A DNA stretch of 64,000 bases from Sipunculus nudus (Eukaryota > Annelida > Sipuncula > Golfingiida > Sipunculidae), in assembly GCA_026874595.1 (NCBI GenBank), contig CM049315.1:3904664-3968663 (forward strand). Reading direction: 5' to 3'. The translations under genes and the position numbers were made by a program. Below the pieces are notes generated by a model that was given only the letters and a program-made list of their open reading frames with translations, was not told the origin of the DNA and did no database searches. This document shows positions 24,184 through 34,937 of this stretch, in pieces (the first letter of the stretch is position 1; each line of letters opens with the position of its first letter).

Positions 24184-24186
24184 CAA

Positions 24187-24689
24187 TGACACTTGAAAAG
24201 CCACAAAGGTTTCTTCAGGTGGATCTTCAAAACCCAGGTAAAGGTCACCAGTCAAGAAAAAAAGTCAGAGAAAGTCAGAGATATTGGTGGAAATATTTTT
24301 TGTGTGTCAAATCAGCAAAGATCCTGTATATTAACAAACTGACCTTGAAGACCAAGTTCAAGGTCACCAGTGTTCGAACATGTCTTAGATTTTGGTGGAA
24401 ACTATTTGTGTATCAAATTTGAAGAAAAGAAATACTGTAATTCAAAAGTTGTGGTGTAAACAAAATCCTATGTTTTGGCAGATTTGACCTTGAAATGCAG
24501 GGTCAAGGTCACCAGTCTTCACATGTGTTTGTGATCTTGGTGGAAACAACCTGTATGTCACATTTGAAGAAAAAAGTTAGGGTACTTTAAAGGTTATGAG
24601 GTTGAAAAAATCCTATATATCAGCAGAACTGACCATCAAGGTCAAGGTCACGGGTTTTCAAACTCTTGTAGCAACTTATCATCTTACAT
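24187..24689 (+). repeat. About 140-bp tandem repeat carrying inverted AAGGTCA/TGACCTT motifs
   Basis: AAGGTCACC/AAGGTCACGG recurs near 24241, 24360, 24503 and 24643 with spacings of about 120-143 bases, each accompanied by 'TTGGTGGAAAC' and 'CAAATTTGAAGAAA'-like segments. At about 24342-24368 TGACCTTGAA and TTCAAGGTCA form a perfect 10-bp inverted repeat with a 7-base spacer. This array lies immediately right of the family B hairpin and, unlike the main array, carries the half-site in both orientations. Confidence 0.65.
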
Positions 24690-26545
24690 TTTTTATTTTT
24701 ATTTTCAGATAAATACATCCATCCACTCTAGAAACAATAATTTTCACCAAATATGGAAATATTCATGGTCAAGGCCTCTCTCATAGTAAAGATCATGATA
24801 GTAATTCAAATATACCTCATCCCTTAACCCATATCTATGTATATGCATAATATGAAAGAAATCTGTCCATTAGTTTTTGACTTATAATGCTCACATTTCT
24901 GTAAAGTGGCAAAGATGGGGTATTAAAAGGCCCGAAACAAGGAAAGGACAAAAGGTTGTGCCACCTGTCTCCCTCACAAGACAAAGCTATCCAATACTTG
25001 GGTGACAGCTTCCTTCATCCACGAGGAATGAAGGTGAAAGTTGCTAATCATTATTCGTCAATAAGAGAAACCCCTTTTGCTGTTCCTCCAGAAAGTTGTC
25101 TCGGGCCGTATTTATATTTAGCTTAAGAAAGCACTCTAGATGATGTAGTGACACCTGAAATGGGTAGCCTGTCAGGCTTCGCGGATGATCATGGCCTACG
25201 CCATTCTTTCAGTGCAAGTGATGAAGAAATCGGTAAAATTCAGTGTCTTGAACATTCATTAGAAAAAGTCAAACAGTGGATAGATTAAAACCATCTTCAA
25301 ATGAATTCTTCTAAAACAGAACTGATATTATTTGGTAGTAAGGCTCAGCTTTGGAAATGTACAACAACACATATTACAGTTAATGGTGAGCTTGTGAACT
25401 GATCACCCATTATAAAATACTTGGGTGTCAATGTGGATGAAACGCTAACCCTAAAGAGACATGTAATACTGAAATGTCAGACAGCTGCTTACAACTTGTA
25501 CAAAATAAGACTTATACAGAATTCAATGACACTCTCTGGCTGTAAGCAACTTGTTTATGGGCTGATTCTCTCCCATCTAGACTACTGCAATGGGATATAT
25601 ATGGGCCTTCCAAAAAACAGAACTTCAGCGAATGCAAAGGATTCAGAATGCTGCGGCTAAACTGGTGCTGAACTGGGATAGGTCACAAAGCAGCAGGGAT
25701 GCCTTGAAACTTCTACATTGGCTACCCATTAAATGGAAAATTATATTTAAAATTTTAACCATCGTTGACAAATACCTACATGGGCAGGCTCCGCTCTACT
25801 TGCAGGATCTCCCGCAGCAGAAAACCAAACCAGTGTACTCTTTAAGATCAAACAAAATACCTGTATTCTTAATATTCCAAAAACTTTGTTTTGGCTCCAA
25901 AACATTGTAACATGCTACCTGAGCATATTCGCAATATAGACAGTCTACTGGAATTCAGAAATACCCTTAAGACATATCTTTTCAAGAAGCTTATGTAGTT
26001 CAAAATGGACTCAGATCATCTTTCTTGTTAAGTGTTAAGTACTAGTCGAGCGCTCTATAAAATATGTAATGTAAAAGGCGGTGCCACCTGTCTCCTACAC
26101 AAGACAAAGCTATCCAAGATCTTCAGTCAGTTTGATTTTTGGACCAATCCATACATCCCTAAATGAGATATTTAAGATTTTTTTGTGATTTTCATCAAAT
26201 ATGGAAACATTCAAGATCAAGGCCACTCTCTTAGTTAGGGTTATGACCCCAATTTAAATTTACCTCATTCCATTATTAACCCATATCTATAGATGCTTAA
26301 TAAGAAAGAAATCGGTCTATTAGTTTTTGACTTATAATGCCCATAGTACTGTCAACTGGCAATGATAGGGGTATTAAAAGGCATGAAAAAAAAAAGGATA
26401 ATATTAGGTGCCACCAATTTCTTGTACATATCTATTAAAGATCTTCAGTCAACTTGATTTTTGGATCAATCCATGCATCATTTCTTGAAATATTTTAGAA
26501 AGTGCCCCCAAAATGGACTTATTCAAGGTTAAAGACTCATGACCC
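24690..26545 (+). mobile_element. Family B internal portion, split by a LINE fragment
   Basis: Sequence matches the 3' half of family B (TTTTCACCAAATATGGAAATATTCA, GTCAAGGCC, TCATGACCCCAATTTAAAT, then TGCCACCTGTCTCC...) as in 23590-24060 and 53920-54500. It is interrupted by the LINE relic at about 25065-26062. The segment GTGCCACCTGTCTCC...AGCTATCCAA (about 37 bases) occurs on both sides of the LINE relic. The 3' hairpin end is missing. Confidence 0.65.
25065..26062 (+). pseudogene. 5'-truncated, decayed CR1/L2-like LINE reverse transcriptase fragment
   Basis: Frames across this stretch read as the C-terminal half of a non-LTR reverse transcriptase: a VPPESCLGPYLYL-like block, the catalytic FADD at about 25177-25188, a KQWID/NHLQMNSSKTE block, IKYLGV, then SHLDYCNGIY, the MQRIQNAAAKLVLN block and HWLPIKWKIIFKI. 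These features are typical of CR1/L2/Rex-type elements. The frame is broken by in-frame stops (after YLYLA, after KQWID, before SPIIKYLG) and by a frameshift at about 25600, so it is dead. The tail GCGCTCTATAAAATATGTAATGTAA resembles 3' ends of such LINEs. The endonuclease and N-terminal RT are missing, consistent with incomplete reverse transcription. It would have acted in target-primed reverse transcription of its own RNA. Confidence 0.85.
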
Positions 26546-26550
26546 CAACT

Positions 26551-27232
26551 AGTTGAGTTTTGAATATTCCAATGTACACTGGTTGACACTGGGATATCCT
26601 GAAGTCAACCAGCTGACTTTTGAATATCCTGAAAAAAACACCCATTTACTGTAGATTGTCTAGATGATTCAATTGTTTTATTGTCTTACAACTTATCAAA
26701 AATGTGTTTAATTAATAACCCTGATAAGAGGCTAGTTTCTTACATACTTCTGTTATAAAAATAATGGGAATACATGTAATAGTAAGTTTTATTTGTTTTC
26801 CACAGTTCACAAGTGAGTATGTTTATGTTTTTTACACTTTTGTCAAAATGTACATGTATTAATTTCCTCATTATCAAGGTTTATCATTACAGCTAGTGTC
26901 TCCTCTTTCTTTTAATTATATATACAACAGAATATCTGAATGTTTGGTTCACAATAAAGGGCCAACTCAGGACACAAAATAGCTACAAGACTTTACCTCA
27001 ATGAGAGAATCAATGGACTAGGTTTGGGAATGTATTTCCAATATCTTTTATAACAAAAATGTATGAAACCATCCCTTTATAAATGAAACAATTATTTCAG
27101 CTTTTATAAGGTGTAAATAAATGAATCATCTATATATTCTAAAGTTTAGGATATTCAAAGTCAACTAGCTGACTTCAGGATATGCCAATGTCAATCAGTG
27201 TGCTCTGGAATACATGTATTCCAAACTCAACT
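26551..27232. mobile_element. Foldback (long-TIR) element, about 0.7 kb
   Basis: The left arm (26551 to about 26634: AGTTGAGTTTTGAATA, then GACACTGGGATATCCTGAAG, then TTTTGAATATCCTGAA) aligns with the reverse complement of about 27148-27232 at roughly 80 percent identity over about 85 bases. The loop between the arms is AT-rich and non-coding. A further inverted GAGTT/AACTC motif just outside (27265-27300) suggests a second, older arm. Boundaries are estimates. Confidence 0.6.
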
Positions 27233-27337
27233 ATTTAGACTGGAAGTCTAATGTCAACCGCTGAGATAGGAATTCCATCTCAACTCCATGTTGTTGAGTT
27301 TGGATGCATACCCATGAATGTACTGTGACATATATAA

Positions 27338-28010
27338 CAAGTGACCCATGGGTCATGATGCTCAGCTGACTGACATGTTGACAATATGTCCTTGCACAGG
27401 TAACTAATTAAAATGTAGGTGAAACTTTATGTAGGTAGCATTATAGTTCATGCATATTAGCTCAATTTCATCAAGACCAATAAGCACACAAAATTTGATG
27501 ACAATCCATCAAGCCATTCCTAAGGAATTTGCCAATTTGTGTGTATTCTGCATTTTTTCCTGGGGATGCTAAAACATAGACTGTAACGCAGAGAATATAA
27601 GGTCACAGTGACCTAATTTCAGTTTTCTGAGGAGAACTTTTGAGGAACTCTTAGGATGTCAAGTTGGAAGATTTTAGGTACAATGGTTATGATTTGTGAC
27701 TTGCTTTGGTATCAAATATTCAATGGGGGGGGGGGGGGGTGCTTATAAGCCCCATAGCTGGGAGAATATGGGTAACAGGGACCTAATTTTAGGTTTCCAA
27801 GAAGACTTTTATGGACCTCCCATGTCAAGTTAGAAGATTCTAGGTACAGAGGTTATGATCTGTGCCCTGTAAGCAGATGACTGCATCTTTAAAGGTTTCA
27901 AAAGTATAGAAAAAAAATCTTAACAATTTTTAAAAATCTGGGTAGCATCACAAGTCTGCAGAAAATCATGAAACACCCCATGATCAATATGCATGCAAAG
28001 AAGCATGTTT
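27338..28010 (+). mobile_element. Family A 5' portion (subfamily 2)
   Basis: It starts with the box AAGTGACCCATGGGTCATGA and GCTCAGCTG, followed by CTGACATGTTGA; the same start occurs at 55664. It continues with the module GTGACCTAATTT..GGTTTC..GAAGATTCTAGGT, seen twice here. It carries a G homopolymer at 27725-27740 inside the 'TATT..GGGG..GCTTATAAGCCCCATAGC' segment. No 3' hairpin is contiguous; the next one is at 30019-30049. Confidence 0.65.
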
Positions 28011-28398
28011 TTACTCTTCTGAAGTAAGGAATTACTTATCTGATGGACATCCATGCTTTCATCATGCTTTCATCACAATACATCACTTTGTGGACACAAT
28101 TATATGTGCACTTTAATCATTGTAACCCTGGTGGTTCATATACAAAATCTAAAATGTATAATAGCCAAGAATAGGAATGAATCAAATACAGAAAATTATT
28201 ACATTCATCTTGTCTATGCACCATCTTGGGGAGGAGGGGGAGTGCAGGGCAGAGGGGAAACCTGCTAGTAGTGCAGGGTTCTTGTGTCTTTTCAATTTCC
28301 AAAAGTAAGACCTTTTTAAGACTTTGTAAGACTTTTTTCCGTGAAAAATAAGACCATTGTTCTCAAGGTTATTAAACTTGAAAAAGATCATTAGAAAC

Positions 28399-28462
<64 letters not shown>

Positions 28463-29880
28463 TAATTATATTCATTTTAATACTCATCCAAATGGCTAAT
28501 GACACATCAATAAACAAACAGGCCTTCATTTACATGCCAGTATATTCTCTACTCTTTTGCTGGCTGTTGACGTATACAGATTTGTCGTTAAGATCGGAAT
28601 TCATTCCTGTATATTATACATGGCAAAGCATGCATCTTTTTATCATAAATCTGTCCATTAAGTTTACCATATCTATTAAAAGCATTTAACCCTAGAACAG
28701 TAATGCTGTAACTCGACTGCTGCAATTCCACGATCACCAGGCCTCAATTCTCCCTGAGCAACTTCATTTTACCACCAGAATTAAAGAACATGTGCAAGCC
28801 ATTTTCATAGACATGTTCGGATAACTTCCTTTACTTGAGTTCACAGCATATCCGCATAACTGTCCCGCAAAAGAGTGAGTCATTTGTTCAAGAGAGCAAG
28901 CGAGCTTGGAAGTTCTGAAGTTCGCGGGGATACGTTTGGAAAAATGCAGTAGGATGACACTGACATCTTTTACATCAGCCGGACTGTAATTTGTGGGCAA
29001 AACATGTTCTGAAATGGGAAGGCAAAAGGAAAAAAATAGATATCTTGATGGTCATGAATATTTTGGAAATACCGAGTTATGATACATGCAGTATTTGGTG
29101 ATACAGCCTATAGGCCCATCACTGCTGACACTGATAAATATGCTCCTTCCGCATTGCATACGCGGGCACAATACGTAATTAAAAAAGTTCTAATTGGAAT
29201 GCATACAGAAATTAGATGAGCATCTGCAGAGGAATTATAGCCCGTTATTTCAATGCTCAAATATTTCAAACATTTTACAGCGCGGACTTATAACTTGCTG
29301 TAAGCTCACCAATCTAGGCTTATATACAAAATGGTAACACAGTTGAACTTTCCTGCGCTCCACTTTTTCGAAGCAGCATGAACTAGCTTAATTATGAATT
29401 ATACAATGGTCATATGTGCCCGAAAAGATGTCCTTTACCACAAAGGAGGTAAATTTGTCAACATAATATTCCACAAGACTGCCGACCTAAATATTCAAAT
29501 GTATTGACTTCTATAGGGACAAACTTTCAAAACTTGTACCAAATCCCAAATTTTCGTTACTGGAACAATTCAGCTTACTGATATGTCGATGAGCAGGACG
29601 AGCCTAAATCATGCAGAGTTACAGAAAAAGGCGAGTCAGTTCATGCCGTGTTCTGGTATAGGCCTACGGGGTTATATTAATGCTGGCTGGTTTAGAAATC
29701 ACTGAAACATTTTCTGTACACCAACTCACACACAAATATTTATTTCAACTTCCATTTTCAAGCACGTGTCCAAATATACCTATCATGCTTTAAGCACCTT
29801 TTAACAGTACAAGCCCTGCTATCCTTATGTACATGAGTCAAGCAAAATAACTGACTTTTTTAAGTGCTGTCAATATTCAT
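28011..29880. other. Unassigned sequence between family A 5' and 3' portions
   Basis: No recognised gene. It includes the (TA)n run at 28402-28460. Composition from about 28700 to 29700 is less AT-extreme than its surroundings and free of the local repeats, but open frames there (for example 28764-29000 minus) show nothing recognisable. Confidence 0.45.
28402..28460. repeat. (TA)n microsatellite, about 29 units
   Basis: An uninterrupted TA dinucleotide run of about 59 bases. The plus-strand open frame through it (alternating I and Y) is a by-product. Confidence 0.97.
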
Positions 29881-30050
29881 ATAAGGTAGGAGATTTTGGG
29901 GGCATCTAACTGTATGCAAAATTTTGGATTCGTAGGTCCAACGGGTTTCAAAATGTGCCCTGTTAACTGACGAATGGACAGCCGGATGGCCAGACGGACG
30001 GACAACGGACCATATCTATAGCTCAGATGACTTACAGTCAGCTGAGCTAA
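29881..30050 (+). mobile_element. Family A 3' end with hairpin
   Basis: GGTAGGAGATTTTGGGG, then TTTTGGATTCGTAGGTC, a GGAC-rich tract at 29987-30010 and the hairpin at 30019-30049 followed by AAAAA. It matches 42750-42916. It may be the distal end of the element starting at 27338, or a separate truncated copy. Confidence 0.7.
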
Positions 30051-30686
30051 AAATCGTAAAAAAAAAATACAGGTGGCACCACCAGTCTGCAGGAATTTAT
30101 GAAACAACCCATGATCAATATGCATGCAAAGAGTCATGGTGATAAATACATTAGTTGTTTAGATAATTAAGCTTTTGTATTAAAATTTTGCATTATTCTG
30201 TGGGGTACTTAGGAGCACTATTGCTCAGAGGATATGGGTAACACAGACCTAATTTCAGGTTTCCTTGGAGAATTTGCATGGTCTTCCAGGATGTCAAGTT
30301 GAAAGTATTTAGGTCCAGTGATTATGATTTGTGCCCTGTTAACAGATGACCACATCTTTACTGGCACCACCAGTCTGCAGAAACTGATGAAACATCCGAT
30401 GACCAATAACCATGCAAAGATTCATGGTGATCAATGCATAAGTTGATCAGATAACTGAGCTTTTGTAATAAATTTTACATTATTCTGGGGGGGGGGGGGG
30501 AGAGGAGGTACTTTGAAGCCCCATAGCTCAGAGGTTTTGAGTAACAGTGACCTAATTAAGGTTTCAAAGAAGACTTTTTTATGGGTCTCCCAGCATGTCA
30601 AGAAAGAAGATTCTAGGTCCATTTGTTACAATTTGTACCCTGTGAACAGATGGTGGCATCTTTTAAAGTCTCAAAAACAGAGAAAA
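30051..30686 (+). mobile_element. Two tandem family A-type modules
   Basis: Each module runs: GGCACCACCAGTCTGCAG, AACTGATGAAACA.., CCATGCAAAGA, TGGTGATCAATGCAT, TTATTCTGGGG, GTAACAGTGACCTAATT, GTTTC..GGAGA, then a 'GTCAAG..GAAGATTCTAGGTCCA..GTGCCCTG' tail. One begins near 30073, the second near 30361. The second carries the G-run at 30487-30500 and ends in an A-rich CTCAAAAACAGAGAAAAA, where the next family A element starts. Confidence 0.7.
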
Positions 30687-30919
30687 ACTAGGGACCCATG
30701 CGTCTTGATGCTCAGCTGCATTTGTCTATAAGGATATATGTTTATGAGGTTTTCCAAAATATTGGCCCTGTGTTCAGTTTGAAGCCAACCTGTCTACCCA
30801 AACTGGAGTTATCATCCATAAACTAATTTGTGAATGGATGGGCCCTGTGACCTAAACCTTTGACCATGTGACCTCAAAATCAAAAGGAAACTTCCCCTAT
30901 TGGCAGGTGCACCACATTT

Positions 30920-31136
30920 TTTTTTTTTTTTTTTTTTTCTTTTTTTTTTTTCGCCTCAGATTTTTTTCTTTGACTTAAAAGTTCACTTGATATTTCATCA
31001 TAGGCGATATTTTTTTTTAAATGTCAAACAAACAATCAATTACAAATACTTATACATAGTTCAAGGTACATTGTGATACAAGTTATGTTTCTCATTATCA
31101 GACCATACATATTATGATGGTACTCATATATAATTT
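30920..31136 (-). other. LINE 3' UTR and poly(A) tail
   Basis: About 185 bases follow the ORF2 stop and end in a 35-base A tract on the minus strand, with one interruption. The A tract abuts the target-site duplication, as expected for L1-type target-primed integration. Confidence 0.85.
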
Positions 31137-34100
31137 TCAGTTTTTACTCATATTTTTCAATTCACCCCATTTTTTGTAATGCGTATTTAGAATTCCCCTT
31201 TTATTAGCTATGTATCTTTCAACATTTTCAATATCCATTAATTTACTTTTAAATACAGCAAACAAAGCAGAATGATAGCCCTCTCTTTCTTTATACAAGA
31301 CATATTTGTACAGCAGCAAAATTTGGTTAATTAACATGTTATCTTCACCAACTGGTATCATGCCATATATAATTAAAGATGGTGATATTGGTGGAAAATT
31401 CACATTATACTTCTGTAACCAGGATGTTATTTTCAGGTAAAAGTTCTTAGCAACCATACAGTCAAGAAATGTATGTAGTATCTTTTCTCTTTGCTCAAAA
31501 CAATATGAACATTGAGGGGTTTCCTTTAAATTCCACTTATACAACAGATCATTTAGAGGAATGTAGTTATTTAATATTTTATATTGAAACTCTCTAAGAT
31601 GAGTGTCTAAGGTACTTTTATATATTCCACTATAAACATGTTCCCATTTCACCTCGATACTGTTTTCTTGGTTTTTATTATCCCATACTTTCTGAGCTGT
31701 AGGAGTTTCCCATATTTTCTCCACCAAAGTCTTATATATATCTCTAGCATTTAATGTATCCAATTTCTCTAAACCATTCACAGTTACAACGCTGTCAACT
31801 TCACTTCCTTCATCATGTATATGTTCATACCCTGTAAACCTGTCTCTCCAAGTTTTTGGAATAGCCCGTTTTAATGCCATCCAAAACATATAATCAATGT
31901 GATTCATAAATATATTCTTCTCCCGTATTTTTTCCCATGGCTTCCACTTTCCATCATAATTTACCAGGTCTTTTATATAATATAATTTGCTACTTACATA
32001 ATGTTTGTTGTATAGAGATCTGTTATTAATCTTTATATATTGATTATTCCACAAGCTTTGATATATGACATCTTCTGTCGATTCGGGTATAACTGATACA
32101 TATGAAGCCCATTCCTCTAAACATTTCAAATAAAATCTCGGCAATCCTTTGGGTAACACATTCATATCAAAGTTTCCTCTTATACAGTTCAATCCGCCTA
32201 TCTTCCTTAATCTGAAATTCAAAATTTTACTACTGGCAGATTCTTCTGAACACAAAATGCGTTTAATCCACACTATTCTTTGTGTCTTTATTTTGCATTC
32301 AATGTCTGGAAAATTGATCCCCCCTTTCTCATACTGACCAATAATGGTTGCATATTTTACTTTAGGCCTCTTAGCCCTCCAAATAAAGTCACAGAGTAGT
32401 CTTTTTAAATTCTTTACTGTAGTATTTGGTGGTACTAACATATTAGTTACATAAAGAAGTTTTGTAATTGCCAATGAGCGTACCACCTCTGCTCTGCCAT
32501 ATATTGTTAGTGTTCTGCTTTTCCACATGTTTAATGTGGTTGCTAAGTTGTGTTCAACCCTCTTGAAATTGTTTTTGTACACCAAATCATCATTGTATGA
32601 AAAATAAATCCCAAGTATTTTCATGGTTGACACTGTAAGGTTGATCCATTTCAGATTAAAATTCTCAAATACCTTATCTTTTATTGACCCAATACAAGTT
32701 GCCTCTGACTTTGTACGATTCATTTTAAGTGAAGAATAATATTCAAACATTTGCAGCACTTCAAGAACCTTGCTCAATGAATCAACATCCTTAACTAAAA
32801 CAGTTGTGTCATCTGCAAACATACACATTTTGACAGTGGTATTTCCAATCTGTATTCCATGAATATCTCTATCTTGTCTTATCATTATAGCCAATATTTC
32901 AATAACAATTATAAATAAATATGCAGCCAGTGGGTCACCCTGTCTAGTTCCTCTTTCCAACTGAAAATAACCTGTTGTGAATCCATTATTCATAACTGAA
33001 CTCTGTATATCGTAATGTAATATTTTTACCCATCTAAGAAATGAATCACTGAAACCAAAGTATTTTAAAGCTGCCAAAATAAAATCATGATCTACACTGT
33101 CAAAAGCAGATTCTAAATCAGCTGCAAACATAATCCCTGGGAGTTTCTCTTCAGCAGTATAGTACATTATATCCCAAATCAATCTTATAGGTTCTCCTAT
33201 ATATCGACCTTTTATAAATGCATACTGATCAGGCTGTATAATTTTCTGCAGATATTTTTCAATGCGCTTTACTAAAACCTTGCTTATTATTTTTACATCA
33301 ACATTCAACAAGCTGATCGGTCTCCAGGCATTCAAATGGTTTAAATCCTTTCCTGGTTTAGGAATTAATTTTACAAGAGCTTGTTTTTGTGTTGATGTCA
33401 ACGATCCAGTATCAAAGTTTTCATTTACACATTCAGTTAAACACTGTCCAAGATCATCAAATAATGCTAGATAGAATTCTTTTGTCAAACCGTCATTTCC
33501 TGGAGTTTTGTTATTTTTCATTGATTTTAAACATGTATACACCTCACTTTTTGTGATGTTTGCCCCACATGACTCAGCTTCCATCTCATTAAGTTTATAC
33601 ATTGGCGCTTGGAGTCTTAGAAAAAAATCTTGCAACTCAGTTTCATCACATGAAACTTTTTTCCTATATTTATCTTCAAATGTGTTTTTAATAAATCTCA
33701 TAATATCTTTGGAATCTATAATATATTCACCATAACAATATAATTGTCTTATTACAGAGTTATTTTTATTTCTTTTCTCAAGGTTTAAAAAATACCTAGA
33801 CCCCTTTTCTCCCTGTTGCAGCCACTGAGCTCTTGACCTGATTATAACTCCTCGTGTGATGTTGTCATAATGTTCCTGTAACTTTTGCTTTGTTGTGTGG
33901 TATAAATCCTGCATTTCAGGTGTATCAGAACATCTTAATTCTTGTTCAAGTTTAGCCACTTTATTTTCCAACCAGACTTTATTTTCTCTGAGTCGTTTAG
34001 CCTTTAATTTACTATACTGTATCGTGAACTCTCTAATTTTATATTTTAGATATTCCCATTTTGTCTTTGCCTTTTCAGTATTCATTTCCTGTTTCCATTC

Positions 34101-34937
34101 ACTGATGTTTTCCTTAATCAATTTCAAATATTCAGTATCATTTAATAATTCATTGTTCATACACCAGTGAGAAGGTCCCATTTTGTTATCTTTGCTGAAG
34201 TTTACATATATTAATACTGCTGAATGGTCTGTGCTAACAGATGGAATTATATCACATTTTGTAACAAAAGACTGCAAAGTGTTTGTTATTAAAAAATAAT
34301 CTAGACGTCTCTGAATTAAAGGAGTATTTGATCGCCAAGTAAAGGCTTTTATGTATTCATGTTTAAGACGCCATATATCACACAGGTTTAAAGCTTCCAT
34401 GATGGTAGTTATTTTATTGACAGGATTATGTTTAACAGTGGTCCTTCCTCCATCTGCGTCAAGTTCTGTAAGATGAACATTAAAGTCACCACCCCATATA
34501 ATCTGTACATCTGTTTCCATAGTCAGTTTTGACATTTCAGTGAGGATCATTTCATAAAATTCGACTTGCTGAGTTTCATGGTTTGGGGCATATATGTTTA
34601 CAAGTAGACAGTGCAAACCATTAATTTCACATTCCACAATGATATACCTCCCAGAAAGATCTATAGATTTATTAATTTCTCTGAATTCCAGATTCTTGCC
34701 AATTAATGTACATACACCACAAGACTTTGAATTTCCATGTGAAAAATACATTACTTCTCGCCACTGATTGGACCATGTACTCTCGTCCTGTTTTGTACAG
34801 TGGCATTCTTGTAAAAAGCTTACACCATTATAACTATTGTGTTTAACTAACCAATTTAAGATTTGTCTTCTCTTCATATATTTTCTTATTCCCCTGACGT
34901 TTAATGAGAGGACTTGGAATTTAATATTATCTGCCAT
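31137..34937 (-). CDS. LINE ORF2: endonuclease-reverse transcriptase, 1266 aa
   Basis: This protein would nick target DNA and copy the element RNA by target-primed reverse transcription in the nucleus. Residues 1-245 look like an APE-type endonuclease: LNVRG at 12-16, FLQECH at 41-46, NIYAPNH at 114-120, GGDFNV at 149-154, RLDYFL at 211-216 and the catalytic TDHSAV at 236-241. The reverse transcriptase spans about 475-790: TPGNDGL at 478-484, WRPISLLN at 538-545, the aspartate in AADLESAFD at 605-613, RGTRQGDPL at 662-670 and FADD at 707-710 (FADD replaces the commoner YADD). A late zinc knuckle follows: C1143, C1146, H1155, C1160. Length fits L1/Tx1-type ORF2. The start MADNIKFQV directly precedes the endonuclease, so it is well supported. 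No stop or frameshift is visible. Confidence 0.95.
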   Translation of the reverse strand: MADNIKFQVLSLNVRGIRKYMKRRQILNWLVKHNSYNGVSFLQECHCTKQDESTWSNQWREVMYFSHGNSKSCGVCTLIGKNLEFREINKSIDLSGRYIIVECEINGLHCLLVNIYAPNHETQQVEFYEMILTEMSKLTMETDVQIIWGGDFNVHLTELDADGGRTTVKHNPVNKITTIMEALNLCDIWRLKHEYIKAFTWRSNTPLIQRRLDYFLITNTLQSFVTKCDIIPSVSTDHSAVLIYVNFSKDNKMGPSHWCMNNELLNDTEYLKLIKENISEWKQEMNTEKAKTKWEYLKYKIREFTIQYSKLKAKRLRENKVWLENKVAKLEQELRCSDTPEMQDLYHTTKQKLQEHYDNITRGVIIRSRAQWLQQGEKGSRYFLNLEKRNKNNSVIRQLYCYGEYIIDSKDIMRFIKNTFEDKYRKKVSCDETELQDFFLRLQAPMYKLNEMEAESCGANITKSEVYTCLKSMKNNKTPGNDGLTKEFYLALFDDLGQCLTECVNENFDTGSLTSTQKQALVKLIPKPGKDLNHLNAWRPISLLNVDVKIISKVLVKRIEKYLQKIIQPDQYAFIKGRYIGEPIRLIWDIMYYTAEEKLPGIMFAADLESAFDSVDHDFILAALKYFGFSDSFLRWVKILHYDIQSSVMNNGFTTGYFQLERGTRQGDPLAAYLFIIVIEILAIMIRQDRDIHGIQIGNTTVKMCMFADDTTVLVKDVDSLSKVLEVLQMFEYYSSLKMNRTKSEATCIGSIKDKVFENFNLKWINLTVSTMKILGIYFSYNDDLVYKNNFKRVEHNLATTLNMWKSRTLTIYGRAEVVRSLAITKLLYVTNMLVPPNTTVKNLKRLLCDFIWRAKRPKVKYATIIGQYEKGGINFPDIECKIKTQRIVWIKRILCSEESASSKILNFRLRKIGGLNCIRGNFDMNVLPKGLPRFYLKCLEEWASYVSVIPESTEDVIYQSLWNNQYIKINNRSLYNKHYVSSKLYYIKDLVNYDGKWKPWEKIREKNIFMNHIDYMFWMALKRAIPKTWRDRFTGYEHIHDEGSEVDSVVTVNGLEKLDTLNARDIYKTLVEKIWETPTAQKVWDNKNQENSIEVKWEHVYSGIYKSTLDTHLREFQYKILNNYIPLNDLLYKWNLKETPQCSYCFEQREKILHTFLDCMVAKNFYLKITSWLQKYNVNFPPISPSLIIYGMIPVGEDNMLINQILLLYKYVLYKEREGYHSALFAVFKSKLMDIENVERYIANKRGILNTHYKKWGELKNMSKN

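Larger units (their letters stand above)
20425..24186 (+). mobile_element. Full-length family B element, copy 1 (about 3.8 kb)
   Basis: The left end is ACTAGACATTTCTTGG, then a small hairpin (GGCACC-GCA-GGTGCC), then GTATCCCCAG. The right end is a hairpin finishing in GTCTGGGGATACAAT. The same two ends bound the copy at 51289-54613. In that copy GTATCCCCAGAC at the left is an exact reverse complement of GTCTGGGGATAC at the right: a single 5' arm pairs with the distal arm of the 3' hairpin, as in family A. The core is the TGACCT-rich tandem array described separately. There is no recognisable open frame. Class is inferred to be Helentron-like non-autonomous, unproven. Confidence 0.7.

Noticed and set aside
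28357-28689. 110-codon frame with an IYIYIY run
   Set aside because: The frame is held open by a (TA)n microsatellite.
33895-34170. Plus-strand frames across 32149-35595
   Set aside because: They are antisense shadows of the LINE ORFs.
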